Below, one piece after another: positions 52,955 to 61,898 of a stretch of DNA of 64,000 nt. Under the pieces are notes generated by a model. That model was not told the DNA's origin. It saw only the letters and a list, made by a program, of their open reading frames with translations, and searched no databases. Source of the DNA: Mesobacillus maritimus (GTDB taxonomy: Bacteria > Bacillota > Bacilli > Bacillales > Cytobacillaceae). The stretch is taken from assembly GCF_019749255.1 (NCBI RefSeq), contig NZ_JACWFH010000026.1:1-64000 (forward strand). The letters run 5' to 3'. How positions within the stretch are numbered: the first letter of the stretch is position 1; every line of letters starts with the position of its first letter. A program made the position numbers and the translations under genes.

Positions 52955-55465
52955 ATGAATGTCATTGAACTGTTAAAAGAGCGAATAGAGGACGAGTTAT
53001 ATAAAAAAAATAAGCCGCGTACGGTTATTTTTTGGTATGACGAGCAAGGAGAATATACTGTTTCTGATTTAGAAGAAACATTAGCAGAGCAACCGATTCA
53101 AATCCGCCAATTAACACGTAATAATTTCTTTACGCTTAAATTAGAAATCGAGTTGGAAAAGAAAAAGAATTCTTTTTTATTATATGCTGATTTTGCAAAA
53201 CCAGCGATAGAAGACAACTTTTTGCTGGATATGGAGCTTTACGGTACAGAGTTTAAAGCTGATACTAATGCTTTACTTGCAGAACAGTTGCAAGTAAGTG
53301 ATGCCATTTTAAGACCTTTAATTAAGAAATATGGAGACTTTTTTAAAAGTACAGAGCGTAAAAATAAATTAAAAAGAGTCATAGCACCCAATGCCACGGA
53401 TCGTGAAATCGAGTATGCAATGTTAGCAGTGCTAACCGGCGCACCGGTTGCGAATATGGAAGAAATTACTCGTCATTTATTGGTTCGCGGATTACAAGAA
53501 GATTCAAATGAAGCGTATAAAGCTATATCAAAACGCTTTAGCACGAAACGTATGTGGGAGCTTCTCACGGAATACTTTGGTTTACATTCTAATGATTTGA
53601 CATTGCAGTATTTAATGGAACATGTCCTGTATGCGCATTTCAAACGTCATGCACAATTTGAAGAACAGTCATTACAAAAGAAATATGAAACAACACGCGG
53701 CAATGCATGTGCTTTATTTATTGATGACTGGCTACATACAAAAGAAAGCGAAGTAGAAGTCTTAGAGACCTATATGAAGGAAATCGAACAAAGATTTTCG
53801 ATTATTGATGTGTTACACGAACGGCCAATCGAGCAATTTGCTGACATTTCAACTTTCCCGATAATTGATCATTTATTGATAAATAGACTAACAGCAGAAC
53901 TTCTTCATCAAACATCCAATTTTGATGCTTGGGAAGAAATTTTGAATAAACGTTCAAAAATGAATTGGGCTAAACGAAACGAACGAATCCGAAGTTTGTT
54001 AAATGTAATGAAAGATGCAGTTGATTTATCAAAGTATAAAATGTTCTTGAAACAATATGATACTCGTGAGCCTTTATACGTCCAATATACAAGTCAACTT
54101 TACTTAATTGATCAAGCATATAGACGCTTTATGACGGGGTTTTTACAATTAGAAAATAAAGAAGTGCTAGAAAAACTAGCTGAGCAATTAACAAATTGGT
54201 ATGAAAATAAATATTTATTGAAAATTGCTCAAGAGACTAATTATCTTTTAGAAACTTCAGAAGTAGGAAAATTACCTAAACAGGCTAAGTTTTATAAAGA
54301 AGTTTTACAGCCGATTCTTGAGAAAGAATCAACACGCGTATTTGTGATAATTTCAGATGCAGTACGATATGAGGTAGGAGAAGAATTAGTTTCTCGGTTA
54401 AATTTACGTTCGAATGGAGTTGCCTCTATCAGTCCGTTGGTTGCAAATATGCCAACGTATACACAATTAGGTATGGCATCTTTATTACCCCATAAAGTGT
54501 TATCGATTAATGAAAATGGAACTGTATTAGCAGATGACCAACCTACAAATGGATTAGCAAATCGTACTAAAATTCTACAAGCAGCTCATCCAAAAGCAGT
54601 TGCCTATCGTTTAACAGATTTTTTAGATTGGTCAAGAGAGACAGCAGATCAAAATTTTAAAGGAAAGCGTCTCGTTTATTTATATCATGATGTAGTGGAT
54701 GCAACAGGTGATTCTGCAAAATCCGAACGTGCTACTTATATGGCTGCGGAACGTGCAATAAAAGAATTATCAATTGCTGTTGATCAATTATCTAAATGGC
54801 AAGCAAAAAGAATTTTTATAACAGCAGATCACGGATTCCTTTATCAGTATCCAAGAATTGAAAATGATATTAAAGTAGTGAGTGTTAAAGGTGAAATTAT
54901 TGATTCGAATCGTCGCTTTGTTGTAGGTCATAATCTACTAATAGATGATGGAGCTATTAATGTGCCAGATGATTTTTCAACATTAGAAGGTGTTGAAAAA
55001 GTGATTGCTAAAGGCATAAACCGTTTTATTGGTGGTGGAGGATTACAGTTTGTACACGGCGGTGCAACACCTCAAGAAGTAATAATACCACTAATTGATT
55101 ATCGTCGTACTTCACAAGCGGTTCCTGTTGAAATCAGTGTAGCTATGCCAAAACGTGTAATTACAGGTTTCCGTATCCAAGTGCCAATTTATCAAGAACA
55201 AAGTATTTCACTGGAATATAAGGCGCGTACAATTCGGGCTGCATTTTACCTTAATGATGAGCGAATTTCAAATGAAATTGAATGGACATTTGATATGGTG
55301 GGAGAAAACCATGAACGTACGGAGCAACTAACATTTAATCTTGTAGAAAACTATTATCCAACAGGGAAAACTTGCGAGCTGAGAATGCTAACAGTAGAGG
55401 ATGACAAAGTCACACCATATCGCGAGACAGAATTTACGATTCATATGTATAATGCGCTTTACTGA
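52955..55465 (+). CDS. pglZ: BREX phosphatase-like protein PglZ (type A)
   Basis: 836 residues, the normal length for BREX-1 PglZ type A. The alkaline-phosphatase-like domain contains VFVIISDAVRYEVGEEL (metal-binding Asp) near residue 465 and KRIFITADHGFLYQYPRI near 625 (Asp-His). ATG 52955 follows AATGAGGTGA. PglZ is essential in all BREX types; its target is unknown. Ends in a 14-bp hairpin at 55468. Confidence 0.95.
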   Translation: MNVIELLKERIEDELYKKNKPRTVIFWYDEQGEYTVSDLEETLAEQPIQIRQLTRNNFFTLKLEIELEKKKNSFLLYADFAKPAIEDNFLLDMELYGTEFKADTNALLAEQLQVSDAILRPLIKKYGDFFKSTERKNKLKRVIAPNATDREIEYAMLAVLTGAPVANMEEITRHLLVRGLQEDSNEAYKAISKRFSTKRMWELLTEYFGLHSNDLTLQYLMEHVLYAHFKRHAQFEEQSLQKKYETTRGNACALFIDDWLHTKESEVEVLETYMKEIEQRFSIIDVLHERPIEQFADISTFPIIDHLLINRLTAELLHQTSNFDAWEEILNKRSKMNWAKRNERIRSLLNVMKDAVDLSKYKMFLKQYDTREPLYVQYTSQLYLIDQAYRRFMTGFLQLENKEVLEKLAEQLTNWYENKYLLKIAQETNYLLETSEVGKLPKQAKFYKEVLQPILEKESTRVFVIISDAVRYEVGEELVSRLNLRSNGVASISPLVANMPTYTQLGMASLLPHKVLSINENGTVLADDQPTNGLANRTKILQAAHPKAVAYRLTDFLDWSRETADQNFKGKRLVYLYHDVVDATGDSAKSERATYMAAERAIKELSIAVDQLSKWQAKRIFITADHGFLYQYPRIENDIKVVSVKGEIIDSNRRFVVGHNLLIDDGAINVPDDFSTLEGVEKVIAKGINRFIGGGGLQFVHGGATPQEVIIPLIDYRRTSQAVPVEISVAMPKRVITGFRIQVPIYQEQSISLEYKARTIRAAFYLNDERISNEIEWTFDMVGENHERTEQLTFNLVENYYPTGKTCELRMLTVEDDKVTPYRETEFTIHMYNALY

Positions 55466-55467
55466 AA

Positions 55468-55504
55468 GATATGGCTCTTTAATCTCAGAATAAAGAGCCA
55501 TATC
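55468..55504. terminator. Strong hairpin after pglZ
   Basis: A perfect 14-bp stem, GATATGGCTCTTTA / TAAAGAGCCATATC, with a nine-base loop. It separates pglZ from the converging YaaC-like gene and can act in both directions, although T-runs are lacking. Confidence 0.75.
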
Positions 55505-55507
55505 ACA

Positions 55508-56581
55508 TTAGGTCCTAAAACCTGTTACTCTAAAATCATCTCCAGAAATCTCTGAAGAAATCATATCTATAAATTGATAAATAGATTTATTGATAAATTC
55601 AGTCAATAACCAACCACAAGATTTTTCTAAATGTTTAGCTAGTCTGTTAGGGTCGTACCTAGACATTTCACTCAAACAGTGCATTGCAGAAAAAGTTAAA
55701 GATAAAGTATTACGATCAATTATCCCCTGTATGTCTTTTCGTTTTATATACCAGAGTTGATTTGGACTATAAATATATCTGAAACGTTTTCTTTGATTTG
55801 AGTAATATTTATTGAAACTTTCTAGACTCTTTGAAGTAGGTTTATTTCGAGGTGCTACCCAATCAAACTTTTTATTTAAGCGAATTGTATAAAACTGTTC
55901 TTGAGAATAAAATTTATCGATGCTGAATCCTGTTTTAAACTTTGCAAATTCCCTTTGGTTTGAATATTGTTCTTCTAATTGTGCCTCTAACCATCCTTGT
56001 TTTGCATTTTTATCAAAAACAAATCTAGGATTAGAGATTGGTACAAAAAGCTCTGCTTGTCCAAAAGTAAGTATATATGCCCTATGTATGTACTCTTAAT
56101 TATAGAGTATTTCCTTTAAATTATATGTTTCTGGTGTACTACCAATTGTTTTAATAGGTTCTTTTAAATAATTACATAAACCTGATAAGACCCCTTTAGG
56201 ATGCAATTTAATATATTCATTTTGGATGACAATTTGACCATTTTTGACCTCACCAGAGACTCCATGTTTAGTATCAAAATTGATACCTTTAAATGTTAAG
56301 AGAGCTTTTGTAGCATTTAAAAAGCAATAATACGAAGTAAGAGGTTTGGATAGTATATCTAAATTTTTAGTAGCCTCATAAAAGTTTTCAGCTTGTTTCC
56401 AATAATTTAACGCAATTTGATTTTTTGAAGTTTGCTTCCCTTTTTTTAAAAAGAGTTCAATATACCTCCAAGTAGAATCAGTTAATACCGTTTTGTTTGT
56501 GAAGTTAGGATTGATAATTGCTTTTCGTAATGCAATTTCATGTTTTTTAATTTTTATACTAGGACGTATGCTTTCTATCAT
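55508..56581 (-). pseudogene. YaaC-family gene broken by an in-frame stop
   Basis: The minus strand reads one continuous frame of about 357 codons from ATG 56581 (GGGGG upstream) to TAA 55508, interrupted once by TAA at 56096-56098. Before it are LKKGKQTSKNQIALNYWKQA, SYYCFLNATKALLTFKG and GVLSGLCNYL; right after it are EYIHRAYILTFGQAELFVPI and SNPRFVFDKNAKQGW, which continue the YaaC pattern with no shift of frame. A single-base change at that codon would restore the gene. It is encoded opposite to BREX genes on both sides. YaaC function is unknown. Alternatives to inactivation are stop-codon read-through or a two-part protein. Confidence 0.8.
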
Positions 56582-56664
56582 ATAAACCCCCAAATTGTGA
56601 CATATAACGCTTATAATATAACATAAATGTGGATAAATGAATTTATATCAAGAAGAGGTGACAT

Positions 56665-59600
56665 ATGCTAAAAATCGGAGAAATAATAAAAGGATCTTTC
56701 TGGCCGGAAATTGTTGAAATTAAGCATTTTGAAGAAATTGACGATGATTTATTTTTAGTTGAATCAATTGGGCGTAAAACAAATAAATATTATGAACAGT
56801 ATTTAGATAGGGCGCAACTAGCACAATTAGAAAATATTCAAGATGAGGAAAGTTCATTTAATTCTGAAAGATTGCAACACTATTTACAATATTACATATT
56901 AAAGACAGAGGATAAATTTTCGAAGTCTCGTGCGCGAGGAAACAAAAAGATTATCCCTCTCCCACACCAAATTGAAGCAGTGTATAGCCGCATGTTACAG
57001 TCACCTCAAGTACGATATTTATTAGCGGATGATCCGGGAGCAGGGAAAACGATAATGTCAGGAATGTTAATACGTGAGTTAATTGCAAGACAAGCAGCAG
57101 AGCGTATTTTAATTTTAGTTCCCCCTCTAGTATTGAAACAATGGCAGGAAGAGCTAAAAGATAAGTTTGGTGAAGAGTTTACCATTGTAAATCGAAGTTT
57201 ATTAAATAGCTCAAGTGAGGTAAATCCATTCGAATCACATGACAAAATAATTGCATCAATTTATTGGGCTTCCCGCGAAGAAATTAAAGCGTATATTTTA
57301 AAAGCGCAGTTTGATTTAGTAATCGTCGATGAAGCGCATAAAATGGCAGCATATACGCATGGAGTCAAGAAACGTAAAGTGAATCGTACGAAAATCTACC
57401 AGCTTGGGGAGAGTTTACTTCGTCACACTGAGCATTGCTTATTACTAACTGCAACACCGCATAAAGGAGATAAAGAAAATTTTCGGCATTTAATGAGTTT
57501 GGTAGACCATGATATTTTTTCACGTTTAAATAGTGGTGATTCTATATATGAAAAGAGTAATCCTTTCGTTATTCGTCGATTAAAGGAGACAATGAAAAAT
57601 TTTGATGGTACACCGTTATTCCCGAAAAGAACAACAACGACAATTACATTTGATTTAAGCTATGGCGAACGTGAGCTATATGAAGATGTAACTGCTTATG
57701 CACGTGAGCATTTCAATCGAGCAAAACAAAATAATAAACCGAATGTAGCATTTGCGATGATGATTTTACAACGTCGCCTAAGTTCGTCTTTAGATGCTAT
57801 TTATTTATCCCTAAAACGACGTAAAGAAAAGTTAGAAGAATTATTAGAGTCTGAGTTAACGGCCAATAAATCAATTGAGCCATTTGAATACGACGAACTT
57901 TCAACAGAAGAGCAAGAAGAAATAGAGACTTTAGTTGAAGGAGAAACCGATGTTATTGATATAGAGGAACTAAAGTTAGAAATAGAGATTCTAGATGGAT
58001 TAGTTCGTAAAGCAGAGATGCTCGTAAATCAAGATATTGAGCGTAAATATATAGAGCTTGAAAACACGTTATTCAGTCAGGATGGATTGCTTTCCAAAGG
58101 AGAAAAGATTCTTATTTTTACGGAATCAAAAGATACTTTATATTACCTTGAACGAAAGCTCCTACAGCATGTCCCTGAAGTCACAAAAATCGTTGGGAAT
58201 TTTTCGATGGACCTACGTCGTGAACAAGTGGAGCGATTCCGAAATGATGTGCAAATTATGCTTGCTACAGATGCCGGGGGAGAATCTATCAACCTTCAAT
58301 TCTGTAATCAAATGATTAACTATGATATTCCGTGGAATCCAAATCGTTTAGAACAGCGTATGGGACGTATTCATCGTATTGGACAAAAGAATGAAGTATT
58401 CGTCTTTAATCTTGTTGCAAAGAATACACGTGAAGGAGATGTATTGATACGTCTACTTGATAAGATGGAACAAATGCGCTCAGATTTAGGGCAAGATCAG
58501 GTCTATGATTTTATTGGTGAAGTGCTAGAAGAAAACAATATTGATTTATCGCACTTAATGGAAGAAGCGATTAGCGGCCGTGAAAATTTAGATGAGCTGA
58601 TTGCACAAATGGAAAAAACATTATCTGAAGAACATGAACGATTATTAGAATTAGCTAAACAAGAACGCTTAGATGATTCCAGTTTTGATTTACCGGGTGC
58701 AAGACGTGCATATCAAGAAATTTCAATTAGTAGTATGCCGTCGCGAGTCTATAGTGAGTTTGTAGTAAAACAGTTTGAGGAAACACGTATTAAAGTAAAT
58801 ATCTCAAACGACGGCAATACAGTTCGAATAGATCGTTTCCCTAAAAATATTCGTGAACTAATTAAGAAGCGAAAATATTCTTTAAGAACTGATGAATCAT
58901 TACGGTTTACATTAAGACCAGATAAACAAACAGAACAGTTATCTATATTACCGAATGACCATCCGTTAAAAAAATTAGCGATGGAATTAGCGAGTCAAGA
59001 GTTGCAACAAGTGGCTTTACCAATTTGTACAGTAAAAACATATGTCAGTGAACCATTAACATTAGAAATTAGCCGTATTAGTGTAGTTGATGGTACAGGA
59101 CGAGAATTAGAACAAGAGTTAATGTTATTAGCTAAAAGGGAAACTGGGGAGTTCATTCAAGTAGATCCGTATTTTCTATTCCAAAAGCAATTTGAATTAA
59201 TCAATACAGCAGGTACAGAAGATAAATCATTTAAAAAAGAATCTATTCTTCAAGCGAAAAAAATACTTCAATCTGTTCAAATGAAACGAGATGATTATTT
59301 AAATCGAAAGAGTACTTATTTACGTCGTTCATTTGATGAACAAATGCAAACTCTACAGGAAAGAGTAACTAATTATCTAAGTGATAACTTAAATAATAAA
59401 AATAGCGCATTAATTAACCAAACCTATACTCAAATTGAAGACTTAGAGGAACGTAGTAAAGATCGACTTGAAAATATTGAAAGAGAAAGAAGTATTCAGT
59501 TACAGTCCATTAAGCCGATTACACAACTTCATGTACAACCAATTGTAAGTGCAGCACGTGTTATTCCAAAAGATTTTATAGAAGTTGTAAAAGACTATGA

Positions 59601-59838
59601 ATATCAAAATGGACGATTAAATATCCGTGTTAAGAATGCATTTGGCTTAGTCGATTTCACGAGTGAAGAAGCAGAGGGCAATACACGATTTATTTTACTA
59701 ACACCGTCTATAGATTTGCTTTCACAACAAGTGGAATTAAATGATTACCAAGAATTAAATGGATCTGTATATGTTTATGTGGTAAATCAAAATAAAATTG
59801 TTGAAGAATTGAAAATGGAACAAATCATTGGAATGTAG
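56665..59838 (+). CDS. brxHII: SNF2-family DEAD/DEAH helicase, BrxHII-like
   Basis: 1,057 residues. N-terminal segment, then an SF2 helicase core: PLPHQIEAVYSRML, Walker A LADDPGAGKTIMSGML near residue 120, LVIVDEAHKM near 225, LLLTATPHKG, then the second RecA domain with ILIFTESKDTLYYLE, LATDAGGESINLQFCNQMI and NRLEQRMGRIHRIGQKNEVF. A long C-terminal coiled-coil region follows (near 860-960). This fits the SNF2-like BrxHII of BREX types 3 and 5; DISARM DrmD is a close relative. RBS AAGAGGTGA. It lies where type 1 loci normally have brxL. Confidence 0.8.
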   Translation: MLKIGEIIKGSFWPEIVEIKHFEEIDDDLFLVESIGRKTNKYYEQYLDRAQLAQLENIQDEESSFNSERLQHYLQYYILKTEDKFSKSRARGNKKIIPLPHQIEAVYSRMLQSPQVRYLLADDPGAGKTIMSGMLIRELIARQAAERILILVPPLVLKQWQEELKDKFGEEFTIVNRSLLNSSSEVNPFESHDKIIASIYWASREEIKAYILKAQFDLVIVDEAHKMAAYTHGVKKRKVNRTKIYQLGESLLRHTEHCLLLTATPHKGDKENFRHLMSLVDHDIFSRLNSGDSIYEKSNPFVIRRLKETMKNFDGTPLFPKRTTTTITFDLSYGERELYEDVTAYAREHFNRAKQNNKPNVAFAMMILQRRLSSSLDAIYLSLKRRKEKLEELLESELTANKSIEPFEYDELSTEEQEEIETLVEGETDVIDIEELKLEIEILDGLVRKAEMLVNQDIERKYIELENTLFSQDGLLSKGEKILIFTESKDTLYYLERKLLQHVPEVTKIVGNFSMDLRREQVERFRNDVQIMLATDAGGESINLQFCNQMINYDIPWNPNRLEQRMGRIHRIGQKNEVFVFNLVAKNTREGDVLIRLLDKMEQMRSDLGQDQVYDFIGEVLEENNIDLSHLMEEAISGRENLDELIAQMEKTLSEEHERLLELAKQERLDDSSFDLPGARRAYQEISISSMPSRVYSEFVVKQFEETRIKVNISNDGNTVRIDRFPKNIRELIKKRKYSLRTDESLRFTLRPDKQTEQLSILPNDHPLKKLAMELASQELQQVALPICTVKTYVSEPLTLEISRISVVDGTGRELEQELMLLAKRETGEFIQVDPYFLFQKQFELINTAGTEDKSFKKESILQAKKILQSVQMKRDDYLNRKSTYLRRSFDEQMQTLQERVTNYLSDNLNNKNSALINQTYTQIEDLEERSKDRLENIERERSIQLQSIKPITQLHVQPIVSAARVIPKDFIEVVKDYEYQNGRLNIRVKNAFGLVDFTSEEAEGNTRFILLTPSIDLLSQQVELNDYQELNGSVYVYVVNQNKIVEELKMEQIIGM

Positions 59839-59895
59839 TTTGAGAGAAAGTAAATAATATTATCGAATTAATGCTGGTAAATTGGAAATTAGATT

Positions 59896-59933
59896 AAGAG
59901 TGCGAAAATTACCATTATCGCACTCTTTTTTTT
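59896..59933 (+). terminator. Terminator after the BREX helicase (repeat copy 1)
   Basis: AAGAGTGCGA pairs with TCGCACTCTT around a 12-nt loop, followed by TTTTTT. The 31 bp at 59897-59927 recur at 63783-63813 with two differences. Confidence 0.9.
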
Positions 59934-60292
59934 ATAAGGTTACGAGAAAAGAAACATAATTAAGCTTGTAAAAATTAATTATGTTTCTTTACTTTTAAAG
60001 GAAATTCGTCTTATTTTGTCGAAAGGGTATAAATAAGAGGTTAACTAGTATAGAGGGTATTTTAAAAATGTAGTAGTGTAGAGTGCTTATAATATATTTT
60101 TTGATTTGAATTGAGTGAAAATGCCTAGGTAGTTATCCAAAAAATAGGTCTTTTGGAATTATAAAAGTAATAACGATCCAACATTATCTATTTAAAGTAA
60201 TATATATTAGAAATTTAAATAGATTTATAGCGTTTTATACTGATGCTTGTTAGGATTGTTTAATTGCTAGATACAATTAGGAGTATTTATAT
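59934..60292. other. Spacer before the ABC-3C cassette
   Basis: AT-rich with no supported gene. A short inverted repeat (AAGAAACATAATTAA / TTAATTATGTTTCTT) lies near 59950-59991 and could form a hairpin of about 15 bp. TATAAT at 60088-60093 lacks a good -35 match. The cassette promoter must lie here. Confidence 0.5.
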
Positions 60293-61393
60293 ATGGAACA
60301 CTTAGTAGAAGTAACTAAACCAGTTGTTAGTAATATTACAAATCAACAAATATTATATGGCTTAGCAATAACCATACCTTCAATAGATTTACTAACACTT
60401 TTTTCTCCATCTGAATTTGAAGTTTTCATACAGGAATGGACGAGTGGATACTTGTATAAAATACAAGGTTATAAAAAGGTTTATCGAAATTCTGGTGCTG
60501 GTGATAAAGGTAGAGATGTAGTGGCATGGCTGGATGAGAAAGGGGATATATGGGACTGCTATCAGTGTAAGCATTACGAAGACCCATTGAAACCTAGTGA
60601 GGTTTGGGTTGAATTTGGAAAATTATGTTACTATACATATAATAAAGATTTCACAATTCCAAGGAAGTACTTGTTCGCTACTTCAAAAGGTTTAGGACCG
60701 TTACTCAAAAGTTACATACAGAATCCAAAACTCTTGAAAAAGTATTTAATTCAAAATTGGGATAGCAAATGTAAAAAACATATAACAGATACTGAGCAAG
60801 TAGAATTAACTGGGGCTTTTAAGAAGTATGTTGAAGATTTCGATTTTAGTATCGTTGGCTTCCTAGATCCTCTTGAAATTATTGAACAGCATAGAATGAC
60901 TCCATACTACGTGCCGAGGTTCGGAGGGGGATTTAATAAATTTAGGGAGGAATCGATTACTCCTGCTGAAATCCAAGATTCAGAATTAATGTATATAACA
61001 AAATTGATTGAGGCATATAGTGAAGATAAGGGTATGCATTTTGCTGCTCCTGAAGACCTTTCTTCGCATATAAAATATATTAATCATTTAAATAGAGAAC
61101 GTATTCACTATCACAAAGCACATTCACTTGCATTATTCGAGAGGGATACTTTACCTGAAGGATCTAGTGCTTTTGAAAAATTAAAAGATGCGGTATATAT
61201 GGGCGTTATTGATACTGTAGAATCTGACTTTACTAGTGGCTTTATGAGAGTAAAGGAGACTACAAAGACAGCAAGAAGTTTACTGCTTTCAGGAAATCCT
61301 TTAACTAGTGTAGTAGAGGATGATGACAAGCATGGAATATGCCATCATCTAGCTAACGATAATAAAATTTCTTGGGTGGTTAGAGATGATTAA
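60293..61393 (+). CDS. ABC-3C-type protein with restriction-endonuclease-fold N-terminus
   Basis: 366 residues. Residues 68-95 read GAGDKGRDVVAWL...YQCKHY, the D-(D/E)xK-type pattern of Mrr-like nucleases (catalytic Asp in KGRD and Lys in QCKHY). The C-terminal part (YITKLIEAYSEDKGMHFAAP; RERIHYHKAHSLALFERDTL) matches C-terminal domains of ABC three-component (ABC-3C) systems. ATG follows TTAGGAG. It overlaps the middle component by eight bases. The ATPase third gene would control its nuclease in response to invasion; that is inference from family. Confidence 0.75.
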   Translation: MEHLVEVTKPVVSNITNQQILYGLAITIPSIDLLTLFSPSEFEVFIQEWTSGYLYKIQGYKKVYRNSGAGDKGRDVVAWLDEKGDIWDCYQCKHYEDPLKPSEVWVEFGKLCYYTYNKDFTIPRKYLFATSKGLGPLLKSYIQNPKLLKKYLIQNWDSKCKKHITDTEQVELTGAFKKYVEDFDFSIVGFLDPLEIIEQHRMTPYYVPRFGGGFNKFREESITPAEIQDSELMYITKLIEAYSEDKGMHFAAPEDLSSHIKYINHLNRERIHYHKAHSLALFERDTLPEGSSAFEKLKDAVYMGVIDTVESDFTSGFMRVKETTKTARSLLLSGNPLTSVVEDDDKHGICHHLANDNKISWVVRDD

Positions 61394-61898
61394 TAATGGT
61401 GACTTAATAAATAACAATTTACTTTATAATTCCCCTCTAGAGGTAGCGTTAAGGACCTTGGTATTATTAAACAATGCATCTGCTGATACTTTTGATATAG
61501 ATAGATTAATTATTTTTGACTACATTGTTCTTCATGCAAAAGATTTAGATGAAAGACAAAAAAATCTACATCCTTCTTTACCATTTAGAAGTTCAGAAAT
61601 AATAATAAGAAGAAAATTGATTATAGAAGGGCTAGAAATGCTAGTAAGCCGAGGGTTAGTAAATATTACACATAATCAAGATGGCATATTTTATCAATCA
61701 AATAAAACGACAAAACTATTTTTAGAACTATTGAATAGTAATTATTCTATTAAACTGAGGAATCTATCTGAATGGGCATTAAGTAATTACGGTATGTTAA
61801 GTACACAACAACTAGTTTCATTAGTAAATGATGGTATTCAATTATGGGGTAGTGAGTTTGAATATGAAGCATTAGTGCGAGGGAATTATGGACAGTAA
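61386..61898 (+). CDS. ABC-3C middle component
   Basis: 170 residues. NNNLLYNSPLEVALRTLVLL followed by DIDRLIIFDYIVLHAKDLD and LVSRGLVNITHNQDGIFYQS resemble the small, winged-helix-like middle component of ABC-3C systems. Overlaps the genes on both sides (eight and 11 bases), indicating tight co-translation. It probably bridges the nuclease-domain protein and the ATPase. Confidence 0.7.
   Translation: MINNGDLINNNLLYNSPLEVALRTLVLLNNASADTFDIDRLIIFDYIVLHAKDLDERQKNLHPSLPFRSSEIIIRRKLIIEGLEMLVSRGLVNITHNQDGIFYQSNKTTKLFLELLNSNYSIKLRNLSEWALSNYGMLSTQQLVSLVNDGIQLWGSEFEYEALVRGNYGQ

Noticed and set aside
56665-59838. DISARM system based on the SNF2 helicase
   Set aside because: DrmD is a relative, but no DrmA, DrmB, DrmC or DISARM methylase is present; the adjacent genes are BREX.
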